Shown piece by piece: positions 1-6,191 of a DNA stretch of 11,129 bases. Below the pieces are notes generated by a model, which saw only the letters and a list, made by a program, of their open reading frames with translations, ran no database searches and was not told the DNA's origin. Numbering within the stretch: position 1 is the first letter of the stretch; each line of letters begins with the position of its first letter. The position numbers and the translations under genes were made by a program. This DNA comes from JAEZKC01 sp046546375 (GTDB lineage: Bacteria; Fibrobacterota; Chitinivibrionia; Chitinivibrionales; Chitinispirillaceae), in the NCBI GenBank assembly GCA_046546375.1, contig JBKGXV010000095.1:1-11129 (forward strand), read 5' to 3'.

Positions 1-123
1 ACCGGAGGTTTCCTCATCACGAATACAAGAGGCCGGAAAGAACAGCGAACAGCGAACGGCGAATTTCGAAGTGCAGAGAAGATGCTTTCTGCTCCGATAA
101 TTCCATTTTCGCCGTTTCGCTGA
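1..123. repeat. Dispersed GCGAA-heptad repeat with hairpin, copy 1
   Basis: Positions 43-70 consist of four consecutive 7-base units of the form nnnCGAA (CAGCGAA, CAGCGAA, CGGCGAA, TTTCGAA). The arm at 50-63 is the reverse complement, apart from one extra A, of the arm at 108-122 (about 14 pairs). Between them lies a smaller hairpin: 73-81 pairs with 85-92 around an ATG loop, with one bulge. A closely related block lies at the other end of the window (11046-11129) in the same orientation, sharing GGAAAGAACAGCGAA and the bases around it. This shows a dispersed intergenic element rather than a local repeat. The function is unknown. No open reading frame is seen in it. The left edge may extend outside the window. 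Confidence 0.7.
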
Positions 124-142
124 TTGATGGATAGTTCACCCG

Positions 143-161
143 GCCGGCCCGAAGTATATTT
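143..161 (+). promoter_or_regulatory. Candidate promoter with shared GCCGGCCCG-N3-TATATTT module
   Basis: GCCGGCCCG at 143-151 is followed after three bases by TATATTT at 155-161, about 30 bases before the ATG at 193. Exactly the same combination with the same spacing lies on the minus strand upstream of glgA. The TATATT hexamer also matches the -10 elements seen before arsR and the SNF2 gene. No good -35 hexamer lies 17 bases upstream, so the GC-rich block may stand in for it or be a binding site. Promoter function is inferred. Confidence 0.45.
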
Positions 162-192
162 CCCTTTTTATTTCAGTCTCATTGGGTATTTT

Positions 193-1068
193 ATGAAATT
201 CTGTATTCTCCGAAGCGGCTCGAGCGGCAACTGCACCTTTATAGAACACCGCAACACCCGCATCCTTCTCGATGCGGGAGGCATGAGCCGCAAGAAGCTT
301 GTCGCCCTGCTGGAGGAGATAGATATCGCTCCGGAAAGCATCGATGCCGTGGTGAACACCCATGTGCACTATGATCATCTCAACCGCTCGACCCTGAGTT
401 TCTGCCGCACCTTCAGAAGCGCTCTTTACCTGCACAGCGAAAACAACTCCGCACTGCTCAGACGCTTCGACCAGAAATGCAGAAAAGGAGTGCAGCTGCT
501 CTTTTTCGATCACGGAGTGCAGTTCGACATCGGACCGGTCCGTTTCGAACCGTTCGAGGTGTCTCATGATGCGGCGGGTGTGACAAGCGGATTCAGATTC
601 TACGGCTCGGATCAGACGGTCTGTTGCGCAGTGGGCTATGCTGCGGACCTGGGGCATGCACCGGACTCTGTCATCAGTTCACTTCTGGACTGTGAGTATC
701 TGTGCCTTGAGGCGAACCACGACCCCGATCTTCTCTGGAAAAATCCCCGCAGAACCTATCTGCATAAAAAAAGAGTCACCGGCAGGCGGGGCCATCTGTC
801 CAACCTACAATCTGCCCGGGCCATAGAAAAACTGCTGGACGGTTCCCAAAAACCACCCCGGAACATAATTCTTTGCCATCTGAGCGCGGATCACAACTCC
901 CCCCAGCTTGCTCTGGAACAGATCAATGCATTTCTGGGAGAGAAAATCAGGGGAACAGAGCTCAGTGCGGCTCTGCGCCACTGCAGAACATCGTTTTTCG
1001 GCGAGGAACACATTGCCGTGAAAAAGGAGCCTGAACCAAGCCAGCTCAACCTGTTTGAAACCTGCTAG
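193..1068 (+). CDS. WalJ/YycJ-type metallo-beta-lactamase-fold hydrolase
   Basis: A 291-residue cytoplasmic metallo-beta-lactamase-fold protein. Visible family features are the N-terminal SGSSGNC (residues 8-14), LLDAGG, the metal-binding THVHYDH at 56-62, a histidine in SHDAAG (H125), an aspartate in ADLGH (D152), GHLSN (H201) and HLSADH. This order is typical of the WalJ/YycJ branch, for which a 5'-3' DNA exonuclease role in mismatch repair has been reported in Bacillus anthracis. The C-terminus ends in QLNLF (residues 284-288) plus three residues, which fits the bacterial sliding-clamp-binding consensus QLxLF and so supports a DNA-linked role. The ATG at 193 is preferred over the ATG at 124, because the extra 23 residues match nothing in the family and would cover the promoter-like element. 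No strong ribosome site is visible. The stop directly abuts the stop of the convergent HAD gene. The family is secure, the substrate is not. Confidence 0.88.
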   Translation: MKFCILRSGSSGNCTFIEHRNTRILLDAGGMSRKKLVALLEEIDIAPESIDAVVNTHVHYDHLNRSTLSFCRTFRSALYLHSENNSALLRRFDQKCRKGVQLLFFDHGVQFDIGPVRFEPFEVSHDAAGVTSGFRFYGSDQTVCCAVGYAADLGHAPDSVISSLLDCEYLCLEANHDPDLLWKNPRRTYLHKKRVTGRRGHLSNLQSARAIEKLLDGSQKPPRNIILCHLSADHNSPQLALEQINAFLGEKIRGTELSAALRHCRTSFFGEEHIAVKKEPEPSQLNLFETC

Positions 1069-1899
1069 TCACCAGCCCACTTCGGATCTGATCTTCTGCC
1101 ACTCCCTTGCCACCCCGTCCTGATCGTTGGTGAAATCGGTCACCCTGGCAGCGCATTCCTTCACATTCCGGCCGGAGTTCTTCATGGCCACCCCCCACCC
1201 CGCCCTTGACAGCATGGGCATGTCGTTTTCGGCATCTCCGAACGCGACCACATCCTCCATGTCTATTCCGTAGGCGGACGCAAGCGCCTCCAGTCCGATT
1301 CCCTTGTTGGCTTTCACATCGAGAAATTCCAGATAATGACTCCAGGTACGGCAGATATACACAGGGTTTTTCTCCCATGTGCGACGAAAACACTTTTCCT
1401 GGACATCGATTTCGGAAGGGTGGCCCACGAAAATGACTTTGGAGGGGGCCTTGCCCCTGAAGGGTTCGAAGCTGTTGAGAAAATTGTACCTGGTACTCGT
1501 CTGCTGGAAATAGAGATCGATCCAGGGCCTGCTATTTTCATTTTTTATGCTGTAGAGCCTGTCCTCGTAGTAGTAGTTCAGAGCAAAGGGTTTGTCCTGG
1601 GCATAACCGATAAGATAATCGGCATGAAGAGGACTGAGGGGGGCTTTGTACACCCGTCTGCAACCGTTTCTGGAATCCATGAAGACATCGGCGCCGTTGA
1701 GGGTGAGCATGGCCAGGTCTCTTCCAAGCTGGGGAAAAAACTGTTTCATGCTGGAACCCAGCCTTCCCGAGGCGAACACCACCACCGCTCCGTTGTTCAT
1801 TATCTGCTCCAGAGCTTCAGCATTCGCCGGACTGATTCTTTTTTTTGAATCAAGCAGGGTTCCGTCAAGATCGAAAGCGAAGAGTCGAGGGTAGTTCAA
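1069..1899 (-). CDS. Cof-type HAD-superfamily phosphatase
   Basis: A haloacid-dehalogenase-like hydrolase of the Cof/type IIB group, predicted to dephosphorylate sugar phosphates or other small phosphorylated metabolites in the cytoplasm. All four catalytic motifs are present (numbered from the TTG start): DLDGT (nucleophile D10, acid D12), FASGR (S44), KANKG (K199) and GDAENDMPML (D222, D226). The segment between motifs II and III is the usual C2 cap. The 276-residue length is normal for the family. The start is uncertain. The frame stays open to an ATG at 2097, but that 66-residue extension is unlike the family and would run over the start of the divergent ABC gene. The only plausible start close to the domain is TTG at 1897-1899, which lacks an obvious ribosome site. 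The stop codon touches that of the convergent metallo-hydrolase. The substrate cannot be told. Confidence 0.87.
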   Translation of the reverse strand: MNYPRLFAFDLDGTLLDSKKRISPANAEALEQIMNNGAVVVFASGRLGSSMKQFFPQLGRDLAMLTLNGADVFMDSRNGCRRVYKAPLSPLHADYLIGYAQDKPFALNYYYEDRLYSIKNENSRPWIDLYFQQTSTRYNFLNSFEPFRGKAPSKVIFVGHPSEIDVQEKCFRRTWEKNPVYICRTWSHYLEFLDVKANKGIGLEALASAYGIDMEDVVAFGDAENDMPMLSRAGWGVAMKNSGRNVKECAARVTDFTNDQDGVAREWQKIRSEVGW

Positions 1900-1965
1900 G
1901 ATGGCCGGCCCGGTTTGGATGTGGATGATTTTCGAAAAAAATACATTGAGGGAAGGGGGGAAGTG

Positions 1966-1976
1966 GAGGTTACCTC
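1966..1976. promoter_or_regulatory. GAGGT-T-ACCTC palindrome in the HAD/ABC divergent spacer
   Basis: A perfect 5-base inverted repeat around one central base lies in the roughly 175-base spacer between the divergent HAD and ABC genes. A further ACCTCC half-like copy lies about 30 bases to the right. It could be an operator for either gene. No regulator gene is adjacent and the match is short, so this is only a candidate. Confidence 0.2.
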
Positions 1977-2074
1977 GGAGTTGAATCGATGAAATCTGCA
2001 GCTCACCTCCGGGCTCAATCAATTTCTGCACATTTTCCAGCCAGCCCTCCACTCCATCCCCTATTTTATACCCC

Positions 2075-3010
2075 ATGGGAAACAGTACTGTCATCAACGT
2101 GGAAAATATCCGTAAAAGCTACGGACAGAACACCGCAGTGGACAATCTCAGCTTCTCCGTTCCCCGGGGAGTATGTTTCGGTCTGCTGGGCCCCAACGGT
2201 GCGGGAAAGACCACCATGATGAAAATGATCTATGGTGTAAGCCACCGCGACCCGCTTCCCGACAGCACGCTTGCCGTTTTCGGTCACGATCCCCAGTCTG
2301 ATCCGCTTCCCATAAAATTTCTCTCCGGAGTCGTCTCCCAGGAAAACAACCTGGATGAGGAACTCAACGTGGAGCAGAACCTGAAAGTGTTCAGCCGGTT
2401 CTACAACCTGTCGGCATCCAAAACCCAAAAAAGGATAGACGAGCTTCTCACCCTTATGGAGCTTTCGGACAAACACCGCCACAGGATCAAGCAGCTCTCC
2501 GGAGGAATGAAACGCAGACTCATCATCGCACGGGCCCTGCTCAACAACCCCAGACTGCTCATTCTGGATGAACCGACCACCGGTCTTGACCCCCAGGTAC
2601 GCCATCTTATCTGGGACAAACTGCGGATGCTCAAACGCCGGGGTATGACCATTCTCCTCACCACTCACTACATGGAGGAGGCCTTCCAGATCTGCGATGT
2701 GGTGCTGATCATGAGCAAAGGCAAACGGATTGTGGAGGGCAACCCGCAGGATCTGGTGAACACGCATATAGAACCGTTTGTCATGGAGATCTATTCAAAG
2801 GAAAATTTTTCTCTTATCATGAAGGATGTGACAGCCCAGTGCTGCCGTATCGAAAGCACTGCTGATATGGTGCGCATCTACAGCGGAGACTACGACAGGC
2901 TGAGGGAATTCACAAAACGGCTCTCTCCGGGCGATTATTACCTGCGTCAGTCAAATCTTGAGGATCTGTTTCTCAAGGCAACCGGGAGTTCGCTCGATGC
3001 CCGGCAGTAA
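2075..3010 (+). CDS. ABC-2 type exporter, ATP-binding subunit
   Basis: The ATPase of an ABC exporter, 311 residues, acting on the inner face of the membrane together with the permease encoded next. Walker A is GPNGAGKTT (39-47), the Q-loop glutamine is near 89, the signature is LSGGMKRR (141-148), Walker B with the catalytic glutamate is LLILDEP (161-167), and the switch histidine lies in TTHYMEEA (H198). The roughly 80-residue extension after the nucleotide-binding domain and the overall sequence resemble the NodI/DrrA-like export subfamily (drugs, lipids or lipo-oligosaccharides). The substrate is unknown. It is the first gene of a four-gene operon. Its ATG at 2075 has no ribosome site. Seven bases upstream ends a TATTTT element (2062-2067), so initiation may be leaderless, or the real start may be the GTG at residue 9. 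The stop overlaps the next gene by 14 bases. Confidence 0.93.
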   Translation: MGNSTVINVENIRKSYGQNTAVDNLSFSVPRGVCFGLLGPNGAGKTTMMKMIYGVSHRDPLPDSTLAVFGHDPQSDPLPIKFLSGVVSQENNLDEELNVEQNLKVFSRFYNLSASKTQKRIDELLTLMELSDKHRHRIKQLSGGMKRRLIIARALLNNPRLLILDEPTTGLDPQVRHLIWDKLRMLKRRGMTILLTTHYMEEAFQICDVVLIMSKGKRIVEGNPQDLVNTHIEPFVMEIYSKENFSLIMKDVTAQCCRIESTADMVRIYSGDYDRLREFTKRLSPGDYYLRQSNLEDLFLKATGSSLDARQ

Positions 3011-3785
3011 ACAACCCCTCTACCCCCCGCTTGCCATGCGGATATTCAGTGTGTGGTACCGCCACTACCGCGTGTATACAAAAAACCTCATTTCAAACGG
3101 TCTGCCTCCGTTTCTCGAGCCGCTTATTTTCCTGGCCGGAATAGGGCTGGGCATGAACCGTTACATAGATCAGATGGAGGGAGTATCCTATCTGACATTT
3201 CTGGGTACCGGACTTCCCATCACCGCCGCCATGTTCACTGCCGCATTCGAATGCTCCTACGGCACCTTCATCCGTCTTGAATACGACAGGGTTTATGACG
3301 GGATGCTTTCAGCCCCCATTTCGGTGAGCAACATGCTCATAGGTGAAATCATCTGGGCAGGCACAAAAGGGCTATTCTTCTCTTTTGCGGTGGTGACAGT
3401 GGTTGCATCCTTCGGCCTGGTGCCCCTGCCCTCCGGGCTTCTCGCTCCCCTGGTGGGTTTTCTGGCGGGAGTGATGTTCGCTTCACTTTCACTTCTTGTC
3501 ACTTCTTTTGTGAGCAATATCAATCATTTCAATTTCTATTTCACCGGCTTTCTCTCACCCATGTTTTTCTTTTCAGGAGTGGTTTTCCCGGTGGAGAACC
3601 TTCCGGGCGTGCTGCAGAATCTTGCGGAGATCTTTCCGCTCACACATGTGGTGAGAATGACAAGGCTTCTCAGTTTCTGGGACCTCAAAGCCGTTATTTT
3701 CTGGGATCTTATCTTCATAGCCCTGTTCACGCTGCTCAGCGGCTACTGGGGTATAAAGAGGCTGGGAAGAAAACTGATCCACTGA
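2997..3785 (+). CDS. ABC-2 type exporter, membrane permease subunit
   Basis: A 262-residue integral membrane protein of the ABC-2 family (NodJ/DrrB-like), partner of the preceding ATPase. Several hydrophobic segments are clear: around FLEPLIFLAGIGLGM, TFLGTGLPITAAMFTAA, the region after GEIIWAGTKGLFF, the long stretch at LVGFLAGVMFASLSLLVTSF, and the C-terminal IFWDLIFIALFTLLSGY. The hallmark FFSGVVFPVENLP followed by PLTHVVRMTR is typical of ABC-2 permeases. The ATG at 2997 is chosen because GGGAG lies eight bases before it. It overlaps the 3' end of the ATPase gene by 14 bases, which suggests translational coupling. An internal ATG 13 codons later, just before the first conserved segment, is an alternative. 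The exported substrate is not known. Confidence 0.9.
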   Translation: MPGSKQPLYPPLAMRIFSVWYRHYRVYTKNLISNGLPPFLEPLIFLAGIGLGMNRYIDQMEGVSYLTFLGTGLPITAAMFTAAFECSYGTFIRLEYDRVYDGMLSAPISVSNMLIGEIIWAGTKGLFFSFAVVTVVASFGLVPLPSGLLAPLVGFLAGVMFASLSLLVTSFVSNINHFNFYFTGFLSPMFFFSGVVFPVENLPGVLQNLAEIFPLTHVVRMTRLLSFWDLKAVIFWDLIFIALFTLLSGYWGIKRLGRKLIH

Positions 3786-3801
3786 GGAAGGCTCGGTTTG
3801 T

Positions 3802-4374
3802 ATGACAGAACAAAATGCAGAACTTCGCAAACACTCTCTGATGGAGATATTTCTGACTTTTTTCCGGGTGGGTACGGTTACCCTGGGTGGAGGACTGGCC
3901 ATGCTCTCGGTGCTGCGACATGAACTTCTGGTGAAAAGAGAATGGCTCAGAGATGAGGAGTTCGCCGATGAGCTGACCGGAGCAACCAGTGTCCCCGGTG
4001 CCGTCGTGGTCAATTTCGCCATATTTCACGGACACCGCCTCAGGGGTGTCCCGGGATCTGCCGCAGCACTTCTGGGAGCAGTACTGCCCTCTTTTGTGAT
4101 AATACTGGTGGTGGCGACATTTCTCTTTCCCTATTCGGATCACCCATGGGTTTCCTCTTTTTTAAAAGGCGCCTCCGCTTCTGTGGCGGGTCTTCTGGCT
4201 CACACGGCGTTCACCATGGCGAAGACCATGGCCGCAAAAAGCACGCAGGCCATCCTGGCGTTTGCTACTGCCATGATCGCGCTGCTTCCCTGGATTCACC
4301 CCATTTTCGCACTTCTGGGAATCGGAGCCCTCTCCTTTTTTCTCTCCGGAAGGAAAACAGAGGACAAAACATGA
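3802..4374 (+). CDS. Short chromate-transporter (CHR) family protein, first half
   Basis: A 190-residue inner-membrane protein of the short-chain chromate ion transporter family. Such genes usually come as adjacent pairs whose products together correspond to one long ChrA. Recognisable are FFRVGTVTLGGGLAML (GGG at 29-31), HELLVKREWL and a TSVPGAVVVNFAIFHGHRLRG stretch; the usual PGP motif reads PGA (65-67) here. The C-terminal half is hydrophobic. A purine-rich GAGGAAGG lies about ten bases before the ATG. It starts 16 bases after the ABC permease stop, and its own stop overlaps the next gene start as ATGA. Members of this family are known as chromate exporters, but many homologues have no proven link to chromate, so the transported anion is uncertain. 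Confidence 0.9.
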   Translation: MTEQNAELRKHSLMEIFLTFFRVGTVTLGGGLAMLSVLRHELLVKREWLRDEEFADELTGATSVPGAVVVNFAIFHGHRLRGVPGSAAALLGAVLPSFVIILVVATFLFPYSDHPWVSSFLKGASASVAGLLAHTAFTMAKTMAAKSTQAILAFATAMIALLPWIHPIFALLGIGALSFFLSGRKTEDKT

Positions 4375-4895
4375 TTGCCCTTAAACTGTTCTGGAGCTTT
4401 TTCACTATAGGACTGGGCGCTTACGGAGGCGGCATTGTCACCATTCCCCTCATAGAACACGAAGTGGTCACAGTGAACGGATGGCTCTCTGCAGAGGAGC
4501 TCTCCAATCTCATAGCAGTGGCCCAGATGACCCCGGGGCCCATCGCGGTGAATGCAGCCACGTTCACCGGCCATGCCGTGGGGGGATTCACCGGTGCGGT
4601 CTGCGCCACTTCGGGAGTGATACTTCCCTCACTTGTCTTCTGCTCTCTTCTCATTGTTCTGTTCAGCAGGTTCGGACACCTTGCCTGGCTTTCGCGCCTG
4701 CGCAAATCGGTGCAGCCGGCAGTTCTGGGACTGATCATAACCGCAGTCCTCACCTATGGAAGAAGTGCCGTAGCCGGTATTCCTTCCGGGCTACTGGCTA
4801 TTGGCACTTTTACCGTACTTATGGTTTTCAGAGACAGGGTGCATCCGGTTCTACTCATTATTCTCTGCGGAACAGCGGGCATTTTTCTTTACTGA
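4371..4895 (+). CDS. Short chromate-transporter (CHR) family protein, second half
   Basis: The partner of the preceding CHR protein, 174 residues. It has the canonical signatures FFTIGLGAYGGG (GGG at 19-21), IPLIEHEVV and the full QMTPGPIAVNAATFTGHAVGG motif (PGP at 55-57), followed by hydrophobic segments up to the C-terminus. The ATG at 4371 is chosen because it overlaps the previous stop as ATGA, has AGAGGA upstream, and starts directly at the family's first conserved block. The frame is open further upstream, but that part is a shadow of the first CHR gene. It is the last gene of the operon that begins with the ABC ATPase. No clear terminator follows in the 145 bases before the convergent DUF2141 gene. 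Confidence 0.91.
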   Translation: MIALKLFWSFFTIGLGAYGGGIVTIPLIEHEVVTVNGWLSAEELSNLIAVAQMTPGPIAVNAATFTGHAVGGFTGAVCATSGVILPSLVFCSLLIVLFSRFGHLAWLSRLRKSVQPAVLGLIITAVLTYGRSAVAGIPSGLLAIGTFTVLMVFRDRVHPVLLIILCGTAGIFLY

Positions 4896-5040
4896 CCAGC
4901 CGGCAATCTTTTCAGCGCTGTTTGGGAAATCGCGATTTTAGAGGTGAGGATTAAGAAGAAACACAGAACATCGTCATCTTTTCAATTCTGAAACCCACTG
5001 CGTGTCACCTGCCCGCATAAAATGTTCAACCGGATACGGC

Positions 5041-5478
5041 TCAGAAGTACTTTATGTCAATCATGATCGTGGTATCCTGTCTGAGTTCGAAACTGGCCTG
5101 CTCAAAAGAGGGAGCTTTCATTTTCACCTCGGCGTTGTTGGAAAAACCGTACCCCTCCTTGGGAATGCGGAGAAAATTGGTGGACATTTTGCCGTTGTTG
5201 TCTTCATCATGAAGCACCGCGACTGCATACGTTCCCGGTTTGAGCCCTTTAAAAGAGAGAGTCTCTTCTTCAGATTCAACCTCGGCCTTGCTTCCCGTCA
5301 GGGCCTTCTCCCTTCTGGGAAAACCGGAGGCATTCTTCTCACCGTACAATCCCACCAGCACGGTGTTGCCTGTACTTCTGAATCCTCTCATTTTCACCGT
5401 GAGGTCACAGTCCTCCTGCGCGCACACGGATACTGCGGAGATAAAAAAAACAGCTGCGAATAGAAGCTTCGAATTCAT
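5041..5478 (-). CDS. Secreted DUF2141 family protein
   Basis: A 145-residue protein with an N-terminal signal peptide (about residues 1-20, hydrophobic FAAVFFISAV, probable cleavage after VCA). It is therefore exported, most likely to the periplasm. The mature part matches the DUF2141 family: GLKPGTYAVAVLHDEDNNGKM near 78-98, then IPKEGYGFSNN (105-115) and KAPSFEQASF. The HDEDNNGK stretch resembles a calcium-binding loop. The family has no established function. AAGGAG lies eight bases before the ATG. That ribosome site lies inside the end of a short upstream reading frame, whose stop overlaps this start as ATGA. It is the last gene of the minus-strand arsR cluster, or possibly read from its own weak promoter. 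Confidence 0.88.
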   Translation of the reverse strand: MNSKLLFAAVFFISAVSVCAQEDCDLTVKMRGFRSTGNTVLVGLYGEKNASGFPRREKALTGSKAEVESEEETLSFKGLKPGTYAVAVLHDEDNNGKMSTNFLRIPKEGYGFSNNAEVKMKAPSFEQASFELRQDTTIMIDIKYF

Positions 5479-5591
5479 GAATCAAACTCCTTGTTCTGAT
5501 TGGGAAAAAACAGAACATCTTTGGCCCTGAAGGCAATGGCATGGTTGAAACTTCCCCGGCGGGGATGTCCCAGAATAAGCGATATGTTCAT
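5475..5591 (-). pseudogene. Remnant of a flavodoxin-fold NAD(P)H/FMN reductase gene (first about 20 codons)
   Basis: A 38-codon frame with a good ribosome site (AGGGAAATC before the ATG at 5591). Its first 20 residues look like the start of NAD(P)H-dependent oxidoreductases of the flavodoxin_2 type: a hydrophobic beta strand and GHPRRGSFNHAIA, the FMN-phosphate-binding start. After that the similarity stops, and the following 18 residues lack family features and end at a TGA overlapping the DUF2141 start. A normal member has about 180-200 residues, so nearly all of the gene is missing. The simplest reading is a deletion that fused the gene start to the DNA just before the DUF2141 gene. The stub may still be translated and couple translation into the next gene. 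The homology is recognised by eye, not by search. Confidence 0.6.
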
Positions 5592-5614
5592 GATTTCCCT
5601 CTGACACTTCTGAT

Positions 5615-5644
5615 CTGTGCAAATAAGATAGTAAATGGGCACAG
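5615..5644. repeat. CTGTGC-N18-GCACAG inverted repeat
   Basis: A perfect 6-base inverted repeat with an 18-base spacer lies in the 101-base gap between the DUF6132-like gene and the reductase remnant. It may be an operator-like dyad or the stem of a weak hairpin, but no T-run follows on either strand. It could be chance. Confidence 0.2.
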
Positions 5645-5692
5645 GGCTCTTATTCCATTTCTGCTTTCTGCATGCCACAGAGGAAAAATGTT

Positions 5693-5851
5693 TCAGCCGG
5701 ACATGAGCACCCCTCCCATGAGGGCCCCGAAAATCATGGCGGTGTAGGGGTTGCTGGTTATGGGGCAGACACCTGAAGAGCATCCTACCAATCGATAGTA
5801 GAGAAACCCGACCAGGGCTCCGGCAGCCGTTCCGATTAAAATGCGCAGCAT
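5693..5851 (-). CDS. Small DUF6132-like membrane protein (52 residues)
   Basis: A 52-residue gene that is easily overlooked. It starts at the ATG at 5851, with AGGGAG seven bases upstream, and ends at TGA 5693-5695. Residues 4-18 form a hydrophobic glycine/alanine-rich segment (GTAAGALVGFLYY). Next come GCSSGVCPITSNP (23-35) with cysteines 24 and 29, and a second Gly-rich hydrophobic segment (MIFGALMGGVLM). This composition, with CPITSNP between two short hydrophobic stretches, fits the small DUF6132 family often found near ArsR regulators, thioredoxins or sulfurtransferases. The biochemical role is unknown; the paired cysteines suggest redox or sulfur chemistry at the membrane, which is inference. 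It lies 61 bases downstream of arsR on the same strand and is probably co-transcribed. Confidence 0.8.
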   Translation of the reverse strand: MLRILIGTAAGALVGFLYYRLVGCSSGVCPITSNPYTAMIFGALMGGVLMSG

Positions 5852-5912
5852 TGGATTCTCCCTGCAAGACATTCATTTATTCTAATCTTCATATGTAATA
5901 CTCAAAAAAAAT

Positions 5913-6185
5913 CTATTCCAGATTCTTCACGACCCCTTCGGCCGTTTTGTTCACCACGGAGTAAAGGATCTGGTTTCCCTCCCTGACTCCTTCAATGATT
6001 CCGGCCGCTTTGAGTACGTTTATGTGTTGGGAAATGGTGGGCTGGGCGATACCGGTGCATTCCACCATTTCAGAGACGTTTCTCTGACCCGAAAGAAGGC
6101 CGGTTACGATACAGAGACGTATGGGATGACCCAGCGCCTTGAGAATCTCAGCGTTCTGGCGGTACTGTGAAGGATTCTTTTCCAT
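5913..6185 (-). CDS. ArsR-family winged-helix transcriptional repressor
   Basis: A 90-residue DNA-binding repressor of the ArsR/SmtB family. It has the typical ALGHPIRLCIV helix (17-27), the helix-turn-helix NVSEMVECTGIAQPTISQHINVLKAAGII (36-64) and the wing VREGNQILYSVV (67-78). Only two cysteines occur, C25 and C43. The classical ELCVCDL metal site is absent, so the inducer may be a thiol/redox signal or something else. The ATG at 6185 is chosen over the ATG at 6293: the extra 36 residues match nothing, and the DNA there contains a full promoter (TTGCAG-N17-TATATT) whose expected start falls at or next to this ATG. The gene is therefore probably leaderless. An inverted repeat covering the -10 suggests autorepression. 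It heads the cluster with the DUF6132-like gene and diverges from the SNF2 gene. Confidence 0.88.
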   Translation of the reverse strand: MEKNPSQYRQNAEILKALGHPIRLCIVTGLLSGQRNVSEMVECTGIAQPTISQHINVLKAAGIIEGVREGNQILYSVVNKTAEGVVKNLE

Positions 6186-6191
6186 ATATCC

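Noticed and set aside
1336..1848. 170-residue plus-strand frame inside the HAD gene
   Set aside because: It is antisense to a gene with all four HAD catalytic motifs, lacks a ribosome site and resembles no family.
4896..5040. AAATCGCGATTT palindrome (4927-4938) as a terminator between convergent genes
   Set aside because: There is no loop and only a very short T-run, so it cannot form a standard terminator hairpin; nothing else of note is seen in this spacer.
5592..5876. Long open frame continuous with the reductase remnant upstream of its ATG
   Set aside because: It is out of frame with, and overlaps, the convincing DUF6132-like gene; the residues upstream of the remnant ATG show no protein-like features.
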